From Phascolarctos cinereus (taxonomy: Eukaryota; Chordata; Mammalia; Diprotodontia; Phascolarctidae), in assembly GCF_002099425.1 (NCBI RefSeq), contig NW_018344068.1, positions 1,842,001 through 1,906,000 of the forward strand: DNA of 64,000 nt, written 5' to 3'. Under the pieces are notes generated by a model. The model did no database searches. It was not told where the DNA came from and worked only from the letters and a program-made list of their open reading frames with translations. Each line of letters opens with the position of its first letter. The first letter of the stretch is position 1. Of this stretch, positions 11,757-22,479 are shown piece by piece. Made by a program: the position numbers and the translations under genes.

Positions 11757-12892
11757 CAAAAATAAATTTTTGTTGATAACCTACATTTCCCAATGGAATA
11801 CACCCTCCTGTCTCTTCCGGAGAGCCATTTCTTATAACAAAGAATAAAAAAGAATGGGGAAGACAGTTCAGCAAAACTAGGCAATGTATTGAACACATTC
11901 AGCATTATGTGCAATATTCCACACCCCTAGTCTCCCGCCTCTGCAAAGAAGCTGGGGTGATACCTTATGTATGATAACTCTTCTTTGGGGTCAATCTTAG
12001 TCATTGTAATTTCACATTCAGTTGTGATTGTTTTGTTCTTTCCATTTACATTGTTGTAGTGACAATATATATGCTATATATTGATAATATATATTGTCAT
12101 CATAGTGACATCATTGTTATAGTTACATCAGTTCCTATGACTTCCCTTGCTTCTCTGTATTCATCATATTTGTTTCTTACCACACAATAATATTCCATTA
12201 CATTCATGTGCCACAACTTATTTAGCTGTTTCCCTAATTGACAAGCATCCATTCTGGCTCTTTTTCTTTGCTGTTGCAAAGAGTATTGCTATAAGTATTT
12301 TGGTGTAGATGGAGCCTTTCTTTTTGTCATTGACCTTGGAGTATGTGCCGAGGAGTGGCATCTCTGGGGTAAAGAGTATGGACATTTTGGTCACTTCCTT
12401 TGCATAATTCTAGTTTATTTCATAGGACAGTTGGACCAATTCTCAGCTCCACAGCAGTGCACTAGTTTACCCCTCTTCCCATAGTCCCTCCAGCACTGAC
12501 TATTCTCATCTTCTATCGTCTTTGCCAATTTGCTAGATGAAGTCAAACCTAGGAATTGTTTTGATATGTATTTCTCTAATTATTTGTCCTTTGGATCAGA
12601 GGTGTCAGTCTCAGGTGGAGGCCAGAAAAACTCCCTAGTGGAACCAAAAACATAAATGAAATTAGGAAGTGTTTAACAAAAGAAATAAAATACATTATGA
12701 CATAGGTAATGTCAATTTGTGGTTTTCTAAGTCAATATGGAGGGGTAGGGAGCACAGATCCATTTCTATTTGAGTTTGACACCGCTATTTTGGAGCACTC
12801 TTTCATAAGGTTGTTAACGGTTTGTAGTTCTTTTGAGAATTATTTGTTCATATCCTCTGACCACTTATCTACTGGAATCCTTGGGAATATGT
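11757..12892 (-). mobile_element. L1 LINE inserted in L3/CR1
   Basis: Antisense L1 3' end: ccacacccctagtctcccgc, aatattccattacattcatg, tgttttgatatgtatttctc, and after the inner insert gttcatatcctctgaccact. It interrupts the L3/CR1 copy and is itself interrupted at 12597-12786. Confidence 0.75.
12597..12786. mobile_element. Short non-autonomous DNA transposon (hAT-like), nested in L1
   Basis: About 190 bp with terminal inverted repeats: left CAGAGGTGTCAGTCTCA, right TGAGTTTGACACCGCTA (about 13 of 17 positions pair as inverted repeats). The flanks ctttggat and ttttggag could be a worn 8 bp target duplication, which would suit hAT. There is no coding capacity. Confidence 0.5.
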
Positions 12893-13025
12893 AACATGTA
12901 GTAAGAGACTTGGATAAAGTCATAAATGGCACACACTTAGTAAACCTTGCGGACTCCACAAGGCTGAGAGGGATAATGAACCCTTTAAATAACATTTAGG
13001 TACCAAAAGATCTCAAGAGGCAAAT
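12893..13025 (+). mobile_element. L3/CR1 LINE fragment, 3' half of the split copy
   Basis: gacttggataaagtcataaa, then gcggactccacaaggctgag and caaaagatctcaagaggca continue the CR1 RT region (FADDTKL-like part). Confidence 0.6.
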
Positions 13026-13185
13026 AAGGTCTCTGAACATCTGTGAATTTTCTGAGCATCAGTTTCATCTATAAAATGAGGATAACATTTGTCTTGCAGT
13101 GTTTTTTTTTTCCTTTTCCCAATGGTAGTAGATGAGCAAGAGAGAAAGAAAATCAATTTTTGTTAATTGAAGATAAAAATTTAAT
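13025..13185 (+). mobile_element. MIR fragment followed by L1 3' end fragment
   Basis: catcagtttcatctataaaa (MIR, to about 13105), then aaaatcaatttttgttaatt (L1 3' end). Confidence 0.55.
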
Positions 13186-13305
13186 TTAAAAAAGAAAGTC
13201 ATACACATAGACTTTTAGTAGTAGTACAAGAAGAGAAAAGAGAAGGAGAAGGAAGAAGAATTTGCATATATATAGTATTTAATTGTTACAAAGTACTTTC
13301 AAACT

Positions 13306-13307
<2 letters not shown>

Positions 13308-13361
<54 letters not shown>

Positions 13362-13362
13362 A
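13308..13362. repeat. (GATA)n microsatellite
   Basis: About 13 uninterrupted tetranucleotide units. Confidence 0.97.
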
Positions 13363-13384
13363 AAGAAAATGAAGGACAATGAGA

Positions 13385-13480
13385 ACAGCAGCTGTGTGAC
13401 CTTAAGCATATCACTTTATTTCTCCAAAATTCAGTTTTCTCATTTGTAATAAAACTTGCTTTATCTCCCTCATAAAAAAA
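13385..13480 (+). mobile_element. MIR/THER1 fragment
   Basis: cagctgtgtgaccttaagca and cagttttctcatttgtaata. Confidence 0.6.
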
Positions 13481-13734
13481 TAAAAATAAAAAAAATAAAG
13501 CAACCTTTTATCCAGTGCCTGATCTAATTTTTGTACCAAGTGTGGGATTCTTTTTTTATAAAAAGTCCTTTATATCACTTAAAATTTAAAAAAAAATTAT
13601 TTGTAAATGTACCTACCCAAAAAAATCATTTGAAATCAGCTAAATAAACCCAATTTTATGTACTCATTTTTAAAAGTACTTGCAATAATAATAATTGCAT
13701 TTATTAGCCATGAGAGTGGATGAGAGCATGTCAA

Positions 13735-13975
13735 CAGAGGGAGAGAAAGAAAGAAAAAGAGAGAGAGGAGAAACCAAAGAAAAATGAGAAAGAGGAAAAA
13801 AAGAGATGACCAAGAGAGATAAGGTAAAGAGAGAAGAGAGAAAGAGAGAGATGAGAGAATGAGAAAGCTAAATGAGAAAGATAGAGAGAGAGAGAAAGGA
13901 GGGAGGGGAGAAGGGAGAAAGAATAAATGAGAAAGAGAAAGAATGGATGAGAGAGAAAAGAAAACTGAAGGGTGA
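13735..13975 (+). repeat. GA-rich purine tract
   Basis: About 240 bp almost wholly A/G on the + strand. Confidence 0.85.
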
Positions 13976-14089
13976 AGTTTGGGGAGCAGCTAAATCTGTG
14001 TGGGGACAGGAAGAAGACAGAGAAGGAGCTGTCCAAGAGGTAAAAGGGAAAGCAGGAGAGCAGCTTCATAAAAGTTGAATGAGAAGAAT

Positions 14090-14205
14090 GTCAAGTAGAA
14101 GGGGATGATTAACAGTGTCAAATAATGCAAGGTCAAGGAAAATGAGGCTTAGAAAAGGGCCCATGGATTTGGTGAGTAAATGTTTCAGAGGATTTTAGGT
14201 CTAAG
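14090..14205 (-). mobile_element. L2 LINE fragment
   Basis: ggatgattaacagtgtcaaa and ggaaaatgaggcttagaaaa match the antisense L2 block also present at about 10995-11090. Confidence 0.6.
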
Positions 14206-14214
14206 ACACCTTAA

Positions 14215-14430
14215 AAATCAGAGTGTCACCATGGACAGAGTGCTGGCCCTGAAATTAGGAAGCCTAGAGTTCAAATCCAACCTCAGATACTTACTGGCTA
14301 TGTGACCTGGGGCAAGGCCCTTAGATGCTGTCTGCTTTAGTTTTCTTGCCTGTAAAATGGAATAATAATAGTACCTCTGTCCCTCAGTTGTTATGTTCCA
14401 ATGAGACAACACATGTATAGCACTTTTTTC
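14215..14430 (+). mobile_element. THER1-type CORE-SINE
   Basis: gagttcaaatccaacctcag, ctatgtgacctggggcaag and gcctgtaaaatggaataata. Confidence 0.8.
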
Positions 14431-14431
14431 A

Positions 14432-14610
14432 TTATTTTTTTTCAAATGAAGATCAGCCTCTCTCTCCTACCTCTTCCCATTTTCTCAGTTGAGAAAACAA
14501 GAAAAACAAAACCTCTGTTCCAAACATGTATAAGCAAGCAAGACAAATTCCTACATTGGCCTCGTCCAAGAAAAAAAATGATGTTTCAATCTGTATCCTA
14601 TGTCTGAACT
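14432..14610 (-). mobile_element. L1 LINE 3' UTR fragment
   Basis: aaattcctacattggcctcg and ctgtatcctatgtctgaac match the antisense marsupial L1 3' UTR. Confidence 0.55.
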
Positions 14611-14634
14611 TAAAGGAAGAAACTACTTTGGGGC

Positions 14635-14760
14635 TTTGTGGAGGGGCCAAGGACTTACTGGAAGAGGTAGAACATTAGCTGGGCCTTGAAGGAGGGACAG
14701 GATTTAGATAGGAGGAAAGGAGATGGATTGTTTGAGGTCAAGGGGGATGGATAATTGAGA
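14635..14760 (-). mobile_element. L2 LINE fragment
   Basis: aacattagctgggccttgaa is a standard L2 block in antisense. Confidence 0.5.
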
Positions 14761-14914
14761 GCCATAGAGAATTTCTAAAACTCTCAGGGCTGTCTTCCTT
14801 ACCCCGTGGAAAAAAGCAGGAGCCCTAATCCAAGGGAACAGCCTGACCAGCCAGATGATTCTGACACTGCTCATGTCTTCTCACTGACAATGCTTCTTAG
14901 TCTGAAGGTCAAAT

Positions 14915-16010
14915 CAACAATCATTTGTTAAATACCTACTTTGTGCCAGACCCTGTGCTAAGCACCGTGATGCAAAGAAAGGCAAAGAGCTCACAATCTA
15001 AGGGGGAGAGACAACTACATACAAAGAAGACACGTAAAAGATAAATTGGAGGTGATCACAGAGGGAAGGTGCCAACATTAAGGAGGAGTGGGAAAGACTT
15101 CTTGAAGAAGGATGGGTTTTAGCTAAGATGTAAAAGAAGTCAGGAGGTAGAGATGAAGAGGGAGGGGATTCTAAACATGGAGGGCAGCCAGGGAAAAATG
15201 CATGGAGTCAAGTGTTGGAGTGTTTTGCAAAATGAGTCAGAGAGTTATATAGAGGGAACTGAGGCATAAGAACACTGGACGGGTAGGAAGTAGACCAGGT
15301 TATGAAGGGTTTTAAAAGCCAAATACAGGGTTTTATATTTGATCCTGCAGGTAACAGGGAGCCAGCCGCTGGAGTTTTCTGAATGGAGGATGAGGGCAGG
15401 GAAAGACACAATCAAATTTGTGCTTGAGGAAGATCACTTTGATAGCCAAGTGGAGGGTGGGCTAGAATGGGGAGAGATTTGGGTCAAGGAAATCAACCAG
15501 GACTGGACTGCAATAATCCAAACGTGAGATACACCCAGATTGTGGAGGGATCAAAAAGAAGGGAGTGTAGACAAGAGATGGTGCAAAGTAGAATCAAGAG
15601 AATTTGTCATAGATCGGATATGAGGGGTGAGAGAGAGTGAGGAGTTAAGGATGGCACCTACGTACCGGGAAGGATGGCATTGCTCTCAGCAGTAATAAGG
15701 AAGTTAGGAAGAGGGGATGCTTTGGGGAAAAAGATAATGAGTTCTGTTTTAGACAAGTTTAAGATATCTATGGGTTCAAGCTGTCCAGTAGGCAATTGGA
15801 GATGCAAGATTAGAAGTCAGGAAAGAAGTTAGGGGCTGGATAAATAGATCTGAGAATTATCTGCATAGAGATCATTATTGAATCCATGGAAGCTGATGAA
15901 ATCACCAAGCAAAACAGTATGGGAAGGGAAGGGAAGGGAAGGGAAGGGAGCCCAAAACAGAGCCTTAGGGAACACTCATGGTTAGCAGCCATGACCTGGA
16001 TGAAAATCTG
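14915..16010 (-). mobile_element. L2 LINE, about 1.1 kb 3' copy
   Basis: From the 3' end (aaatacctactttgtgccag) through ttttatatttgatcctgcag and gatcactttgatagccaa to the 5'-ward block gccatgacctggatg. It contains a (GGGAA)n run at about 15920-15949. Confidence 0.82.
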
Positions 16011-16261
16011 GATCTCTCTGTCTGCCCACCTGCCAAAGAGGTCTACAGTCTTCATGGTCCTGAGGCCCCTGGCTGGGGAAGTAGGACAGAGGCAGAGGGA
16101 GCAGATACAGAAGAGAGGGAAAAGAAAAAGAGATGGAAAATGAGCCAAGAGTCCCTTGGGGATCACCATCATGCCACCACTTCATCTCTTCTCTGTATAA
16201 TAATGGTAACAATAATAGCTAACATATGAATATGCATAGATACATATATGCGTGTATATAT

Positions 16262-16525
16262 TTTTGTTGTTTAGTCTTTTCAGTCATGTCTAACTCTTTG
16301 GGACCCCACGGTGGGGGAATTTTTTGGCAAAGATAGTGAAATTGTTTACCATTTCCTTTTTCAGCTCATGTTACAGATTAGGAAACTGAAGCAAACAGGG
16401 TTAAGTGACTTGCCCACAGTCACACAGCTAGTAAGTGTCTGAGGCCAGATTTGAACTCAGGAAGACGAGTCTTCCTGATTCTAAACCTAGTGCTCTGTGC
16501 ACTATGGCGCCACCTAGCTGCCCTG
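16262..16525 (-). mobile_element. RTE/BovB-tailed SINE
   Basis: ttgttgtttagtcttttcag and ctctttgggaccccacggtg, then aggaaactgaagcaaacagg and the head end gcgccacctagctgccc. Confidence 0.85.
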
Positions 16526-16529
16526 CATG

Positions 16530-16650
16530 TAAATATGTGTGTATATAAAAAGTACATATGTATATATGTGAATGTACATACTTATGTGTATGTGTATATA
16601 TGTTGTGTGTATATATATATACATGAGTATATATATGTAATGTGTGTATA
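16530..16650. repeat. TA/TG-rich simple repeat
   Basis: Alternating (TG)n/(TA)n between SINEs. Confidence 0.85.
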
Positions 16651-16654
16651 TGTT

Positions 16655-16740
16655 GTCCTCTAAGGTTTGCAAAGTGCTTTACAAACACTGTCTCATTTGA
16701 TCTCACAATGATCAACGAGCGTTTATTAGTAGTAGTAATA
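16655..16740 (-). mobile_element. MIR/THER1 fragment
   Basis: ctaaggtttgcaaagtgctt and ctgtctcatttgatctcaca. Confidence 0.65.
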
Positions 16741-16750
16741 ATAAAATCTG

Positions 16751-16905
16751 GGGCAGCTAGGTGGCGCAATGGATAGAGCACCAGCCCTGAAGTCAGGAGG
16801 ACCTGAGTTCAAATCCAGCCTCAGACCAAATACTTGACACTTAGTAGCTGTGTGACCCTGGGCAAGTCATTTAACCCCAATTGCCTAAAATAATAATAAT
16901 AATAA
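16751..16905 (+). mobile_element. WSINE-type SINE
   Basis: Near-intact copy from gggcagctaggtggcg to aaccccaattgcc with an (ATA)n tail. Confidence 0.88.
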
Positions 16906-16911
16906 TAATTT

Positions 16912-17340
16912 TAAAAGCTAACATTTATATAGTGCCTTTAAGTTTGCAAAGCACTTTACATATGTTATCTCATTTTATCCTCACAGCAATCAGGTGTTGG
17001 TTATTATCCCCACTTTACAGATGAGGAACTTGAGGTTGAGAAGTTAAGTGACTTGTCCAGGGTCACACAACTAGTGAGTAGCTGAGCCAGGATTCAGACT
17101 CAAGTCTTCCTGACTCCAAATGCAATACTCTAGGGGCAGCTAGGTGGCGCAGTGGATAGAGCATTGGCCCTGGAGTCAGGAGGACCTGAGTTCAAATCCA
17201 ACCTCAGACACATAACACTAGCTGTGTGACCCTGGGTAAGTCACTTAAACCCGTTGCCTAACCAAAAAACAAACAACAACAACAACAAAAAAGCAAACCA
17301 AACAAATGCAATACTCTATCTGCTGAACCGTGTAGCTGCC
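16912..17340 (-). mobile_element. THER1/MIR-type SINE split by a younger SINE
   Basis: Antisense copy (acatttatatagtgccttta, ccccactttacagatgagga, ggatt-cagactcaagtc) interrupted at 17133-17303 and ending at about 17340 (ctgaaccgtgtagctgcc). Confidence 0.82.
17133..17303 (+). mobile_element. WSINE-type SINE nested in a THER1/MIR SINE
   Basis: Perfect 15 bp target-site duplication AAATGCAATACTCTA at 17118-17132 and 17304-17318, in the opposite orientation to its host SINE. The A-rich tail contains (CAA)n. Confidence 0.93.
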
Positions 17341-17342
17341 AC

Positions 17343-17450
17343 ACTGCTTACCCTGGGCCAGGCACTGTGCTAAGAACTAGGGATCTAAAGATAAAAAAAT
17401 CCAATCATCTCTGCCCTCAAAGAACATTCATTCTCACAATCTTGTAGGGC
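17343..17450 (-). mobile_element. L2 LINE 3' end
   Basis: gccaggcactgtgctaagaa and ctctgccctcaaagaacatt. Confidence 0.7.
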
Positions 17451-17489
17451 AACGATGGTGGCCCTGCTGGGGAGAGGCCCCTCCCCCTC

Positions 17490-17755
17490 TGCTGCCCTTT
17501 TGGTGCAGTGAAGAAAGCCCTGGTCCTGGAGTCAGGAAGACCTGAGTTCAAATTTAACCTCATACACGTAATAGTTGTGTGACTCCAGGCAAGTCACTAT
17601 ACCTCTCTCTGCCTCACTTTTCTCAACTGTAAAAACGGGGAAAACAACAGCACCTACCTCCAAGGGTAATTGTGAGGATCAAATGAGATGATATTTGTAA
17701 AGCCTGGCACATAGTAGGCACTTAGTAAATGCTTACTCCCCACTCCATCTCCCTT
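17490..17755 (+). mobile_element. THER1-type CORE-SINE
   Basis: gtcctggagtcaggaagacc, ctcaactgtaaaaacgggga and the tail gcacatagtaggcacttagt. Confidence 0.8.
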
Positions 17756-18029
17756 TCTCTCTCCCCTCTTCCCTTCAGACGGAGCCTATCTAAAAAATAA
17801 CTCTTCAGGGAGGAGTGTGGATGGGGTTGAGGAGGAAAGTGGAGTCCCAACAAGAGGGACTGCAGGGTGTTCTAGCTCAATACTGGGAGGGGAGGAAGGA
17901 CAGGGAGAAGAAGGCAGAGTATATCACTGGTTTGTCTTACTGTATTGGGATTTTACCTAGTTGAGGACGATGATACTCCTATCACCTTCTCTCTTAAAAC
18001 CTCCCTCCTCCTGCACTTTTTTCCTCTAA

Positions 18030-19135
18030 ATTGTCTTGTCCCTTCCTCTTTCTCCTTTTTCTCTCCTTCTTCCTCTTCTCAACCTAACCCACCATCACAG
18101 TTCCATTCTTTCCTCCTTTGTTCCCCCTGAGGTTTTCTCTTTGGTCTCAGCTTTTTCTCCCTTTCTCAGTTTCTCCTTTGTCTCTCTGGCTCTGTCTACC
18201 TTTCTGTTTCTGCACCGCTACATTTCTTCATCTCCATCATTATCACTCCTTATCTTTCTCATTGTTACCTTCTTTTTCCAACGCCCCCATGTCACTGTTT
18301 TTCCATCTCTTCACTGCTCCCCTCTAATTCTGTCTCTCCATCTCCCTTTGTCTCCCCATCTCTCTCCCTGTCTCTTCTCTCTCTCCCTATCTCTTCTCTC
18401 TCTGTCTCTGTCTCTCTGTCTCTCTCTCTCTCCTTTATACCTCTTTCCTATATTTTTTCCTCATCTTCCCCTCTCTAACTCTCTGGAGTAATTTCCTACC
18501 CCATCTCTCTTCCCTATATTTCCCCATTTCTCTCTCTCTTCCTCATCCCTGTTTTCCTTTCCCTATCTCTTACCCTCATCTCTCTCCCACATCTCTTCCC
18601 ATGTTTCTCCTCCATCTTTCTCTTTCCCCACCTCTTTGTCTTCCCAATGACTCTCCCCATCTCTCTTCTTGTCTCTCTTCCCACCTCTTTCTCACCACTC
18701 TCTTCTATCTCTCTTCCTTCTTTGCCCGTCTCTCCTCCCAGTCTCTCTCAAATCCCCCATTTCTCTCACTGCCCCATCTCGATTTATTTCTATAATAGCT
18801 TTCTCTCTTCTTATCCCTCTCTCCATTTTCACTCATTCATCTCTCATTTACCAATCTCTTTTCCCCACTATCTCTCTACCCATCTCTCTCTCTATTTTCC
18901 TTCATCTACCTCTTCCACTCACTCATCTCTCTCTCCTATCTTTCTCCTACATTTCTTCCACTCAATCTCAACCCCATCTTTTCCCCCTCTGTCTCCCCAC
19001 CTTTTTCTCTTTTCCTCCATCTCCCCCCGAATCTCTCTCCCTTCATCTCTCAATCTCTGTTCCCTAACAGCCTTCCTCCCCCACATTTCTCCCTGCTCAC
19101 TGTCGCTGGGTCTCTCTCCTGTCTCCGCCTTTCTT
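18030..19135 (+). repeat. 1.1 kb C/T-rich (homopyrimidine-biased) tract
   Basis: Almost wholly C and T on the + strand, built of variants of tctctct, cccatctc and ttctcc. It reads open for long stretches on both strands only because of its composition. It ends about 60 bp before the motif-dense block at 19.2 kb. Confidence 0.92.
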
Positions 19136-19194
19136 CCCCACACAGTGACACACCAGTTGGGCGGCCTGGTTGCTGAGTGTTTTCTCCAGGCGCA

Positions 19195-19400
19195 GTTTCT
19201 GTGTTTTCACTTGTGAAATATTTCTGTCAGAACCAGTTAATGTACAAATTAGCCGCGGTGGCCTCCCTTACAGCTCTGGGCTCGCTAATTTGACAGGGGC
19301 GGTGTGTCTGGGTAGCAAACTCTTGACAGGCAAATAGCCGGTTGGTCATCGGCTCTTACCAGCCCGGCCGCAGGTTAGAAGCACTGGAGGCTGCCGAGGG
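19195..19400. promoter_or_regulatory. Candidate developmental enhancer (homeodomain and TALE motif cluster)
   Basis: Non-repetitive GC-rich block between low-complexity tracts. It holds a perfect 9 bp inverted repeat, CAAATTAGC (19245-19253) and GCTAATTTG (19284-19292), each arm with a TAAT homeodomain core. Three TGACAG/CTGTCA sites of the MEIS/PKNOX/TGIF type lie at 19224-19229, 19291-19296 and 19324-19329. The second overlaps the right homeodomain arm (TAATTTGACAG). The density suggests a regulatory element; conservation could not be tested. Confidence 0.35.
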
Positions 19401-19780
19401 GCTGGAGGGGCACTCTCCGGTCTCCTAGTCCAGCCAGGACAATTAAGGAACCTGCCCTGAGGGTGGGGGGTAGGGAGAGAATTCTAGGCAAGAGGGACTT
19501 TGGGGGGATGGGGAAACCTGCCATCTCCAGGTCAATAAGGATTGACCTTTGAGAAACTCCAGCCTGGAATGTCACATGTCCCTCCTCACTATAACACACA
19601 TTTCCCCTTCTTAGCTCTCCCTCCCAGGATGAGGACAGAAGGGAATGGGTGACTGACAGGGATCCTCCAGTCAAAGAAAGGAGACAGCAATGGGAAGGAG
19701 AGGCAAAGCTAGCCCTATTACGGTCCTTGGCATCACAAAACCAAGCAGTCATTTTGTCAATGGCCACAGAGAGATGGCAT
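19400..19780. other. Unique intergenic sequence
   Basis: No gene or named repeat seen. Confidence 0.4.
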
Positions 19781-19904
19781 CTACTTTTACAGATGTGGAA
19801 ACTGAGGCCTCACGGAATCCAGATAACTGTCTCTGTTTATGCAGTCTTTGCTTTCTTCCCCAGAGACGCTATAGAGTCTTTGCTTTTGTTGAAGTTTAAG
19901 GAGG

Positions 19905-20260
19905 AGGTCTGAGTCAGAGAGGGGAGTGTGGAAGGTTAAGGAGAAAGCTTGAGGGAATGAGGGCAGGGAAAATTTGGGGGGAAGAGGAGTTTGGAAATCT
20001 TGATGAGGTTGTGTCTGGAAGAATCTGGGGGCTCAGAAAGTTTCGGGGATCAGAAGTAAGGAAAGTTTGAGATGGTCTCATGAGAGGGAAAGCTTGGGGG
20101 TCCTGAGGACAGGGGGGATTTAGAAAGTCTGAGGTAGGGTTTTGAGGAGGTATGAGGGAAACCAGTTTAAAGGGGCAGTTGGGGGGTCTGATAGGTGAGG
20201 GGAAGTCCGAGGGGGTGTTTGGGAGATCCGAAGGGAGGGTGAGTTTGGTGGAAGCTGAGG
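19905..20260 (+). repeat. Decayed purine-rich minisatellite
   Basis: Degenerate tandem units of about 25-32 bp built on gggaaagtttgggggtctgag; ten or so recognisable units. Confidence 0.6.
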
Positions 20261-20269
20261 CTAAGTTGA

Positions 20270-20500
20270 GGCGTTTGCAGAAGGCAGTGATGCCCCCTCC
20301 CCTGACAACTGCCCACCCGCCCATGTGAAGGGCCTTGGAGCTGGGCGGGCCTGCCACTCAGGCAGGGAAAATCATCTGTGACAGGCCCATGAAGGCTGGG
20401 CCCCGGGGGCCGCAAAACGACAAGTGAGTTTCCTCTTCTCGAACATATGGTCCCCGTCAGCTGGGAGCAAGGCAGCAATTGCTGCCTTGGCTGATTCACC
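20270..20500. promoter_or_regulatory. GC-rich unique block, possible regulatory element
   Basis: Non-repetitive stretch rich in GCCC/GGGC, following a decayed minisatellite. It includes GGCAGCAATTGCTGCC, a perfect 16 bp palindrome centred on an AATT (about 20472-20487). No coding signal is recognised. Confidence 0.25.
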
Positions 20501-20726
20501 ATCCCCCACCTCAGCCCCAGAAATGGGGGCCAGGAGGGAAGCCTGATTCTGAGGATCTTTCTCTACTCCACTCCCTACTCTAGGGCTCAGTGCTCCCCCC
20601 CAAATTTCACCAGTCAGGAAGCTGGAGGACTCAGTAAGGACCCTGAAAATTGTGAAGTAGCTAAAGTTGGTCTGTAAACGCTCATATCTCATGTGGACCC
20701 AGAAGCCCCTGTACTAAGGCGCGGGT

Positions 20727-20729
20727 GTG

Positions 20730-20786
<57 letters not shown>
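20727..20786. repeat. (TA)n(CA)n microsatellite
   Basis: A short TATA stretch, then about 22 CA units. Confidence 0.97.
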
Positions 20787-20959
20787 CGCCTACCCTGACC
20801 CTCTCCCATCCATCTGGCCAACATCACACTCCCCATCTGCTAATTGGGTAAACTGATCCCTCCTAATGGTTAGTTTAATGTGTCAATATATGACAGCATG
20901 CCAAAGGAGTCATCGTGCCAACCGTTTACAATGCAAGATTAGCAAGCCGCTCTATATGT

Positions 20960-21110
20960 ATGATCTATTTTGAGTCTCACAACACCTCTGGGAGGAGGGC
21001 ATTATAAGTATTATTGTACAGATGAGGAAACTGAGGCTGATGACAGAGCTCATAAAGATCAGAGGGGATTCAAATCCAGATCTTCTGGACTCAGATCTCC
21101 CAAACCCTTC
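20960..21110 (-). mobile_element. MIR-type SINE
   Basis: tgtacagatgaggaaactga and attcaaatccagatcttctg in antisense. Confidence 0.7.
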
Positions 21111-21309
21111 CCCGTAGCCAGTTGAGTGTGCTAACGGCTTCATGCGTGCCAGTGGTTCGACCTGCGTGCTGATGGTTTATTGTAGAATAATCATGATTTA
21201 GGATGTGCTCGCTTGGGTTCTTTGATAGACCTGTAATCATTAACTGGTGTGAATTCTCTCTCCATACTTAGAGATTTCAACTTCTCTCCGCCTTTTTATC
21301 CAGAGCATA

Positions 21310-21960
21310 TGATAATGTGGACACCATGCATGTTTTATCCACTTTGATTTTCCCACATAGATGTACTATACTGTTGTGGATTTCACCGAGAGCTATGTTA
21401 TATTCCATGGCACAATATAATCACTATAATTCCTTTGCAAATAGGAACATTTGGAGAACCCCACCATCAATTAGGGACTGTTCTTTGGTTTGGACTCTGG
21501 GCAGGACATCTACCATTTTACTGATAGACGCTTTAGGTGAGCAGATGTTTTCCACCTTGTCTGATATCACTTATTAGCAGTTTGTTGAACAGACATTTCC
21601 AGTTGCATCTATCACTGAGACATATAATTTTAAAATATGTATGAGAGTCATCTTAACTAAAGATAGCCTTCGAGGCTGCATTTTGTTCTGCTAAGTCAAA
21701 TGTTTTTTTTTAAATCAAAATATAAACAGCAGAAGCTGGTATTTTGTATATTCTCAGTCATTTGTGTAACTGTAAAGATTGTGGTCTGCTATAGAAAATC
21801 ATCTGCAAAAGTCTGCCTGTTCTTTTCTTGTACTTCTTTAAAAATGCACTTAATGTGTATAGGCCATTCTAATGAAGAGTTTATGCTTCTTATTCAATAC
21901 TTCAATAAAGCTGTGATCTCATTAGAGTGGTGGGTATTTCCTCCATTTGTGTAAATAGCA
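21310..21960 (-). mobile_element. RTE-type LINE fragment (reverse transcriptase)
   Basis: Minus-strand reading gives RTE RT blocks in order from high to low coordinate: QADFCR (QAGF-like), then ENIQNTS with a YFDLKK/FDLAEQNA-like stretch, then DIRQGGK (GVRQGD-like), then LIDGGVLQMFLFA before the catalytic aspartates. Many stops; inactive. Confidence 0.65.
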
Positions 21961-22104
21961 ACCTTCTTATTCTCATTCTTGTTTGTGTTCTTCCACACAC
22001 CATCTACAGAAGATCTATCCACATAAAAATAAAAATTTTATAGATGAAAATAAGGTATCCACATAAGTATGTCTTCCTAATCATTCCCCCCCTCAAAAAA
22101 AGTT

Positions 22105-22335
22105 TCATCTATGCATGGCCCCAGAGGACAACCCCAGTAGCAACGAGCGGAAGGTGAAGGGGAGCAGATTCAGGCTTCATAGAAGGAAAAAGGGTGCAGA
22201 TTCAGACTTCAAAAAAGGAAGGATTTCTCAAGGGTCAGAGTGATCCCAAAGTAGAATCCCCTCTGCTGGTTGTGAGTTCTCCTTCACTGGAAATCTTCAA
22301 ATAAAAGCTAAAGGATGGAAAAAAAGCTTCATCTA
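22105..22335 (+). mobile_element. L3/CR1 LINE 3' fragment
   Basis: atggccccagaggacaac, gcagattcaggcttcatag and gagttctccttcactggaaa are CR1 3' UTR blocks. Confidence 0.65.
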
Positions 22336-22479
22336 TAATTGTTTACATTTTCAAACTCCTCCCTTCTTTGAAATTTTTTTCACAATCAATATCTCTCCTT
22401 GCCAAATGAAGAGACATGGCAGCCATGGTCAATGACAACTTGGAATATATTTGGAATATAAGCTAATTTGAAAAATATC

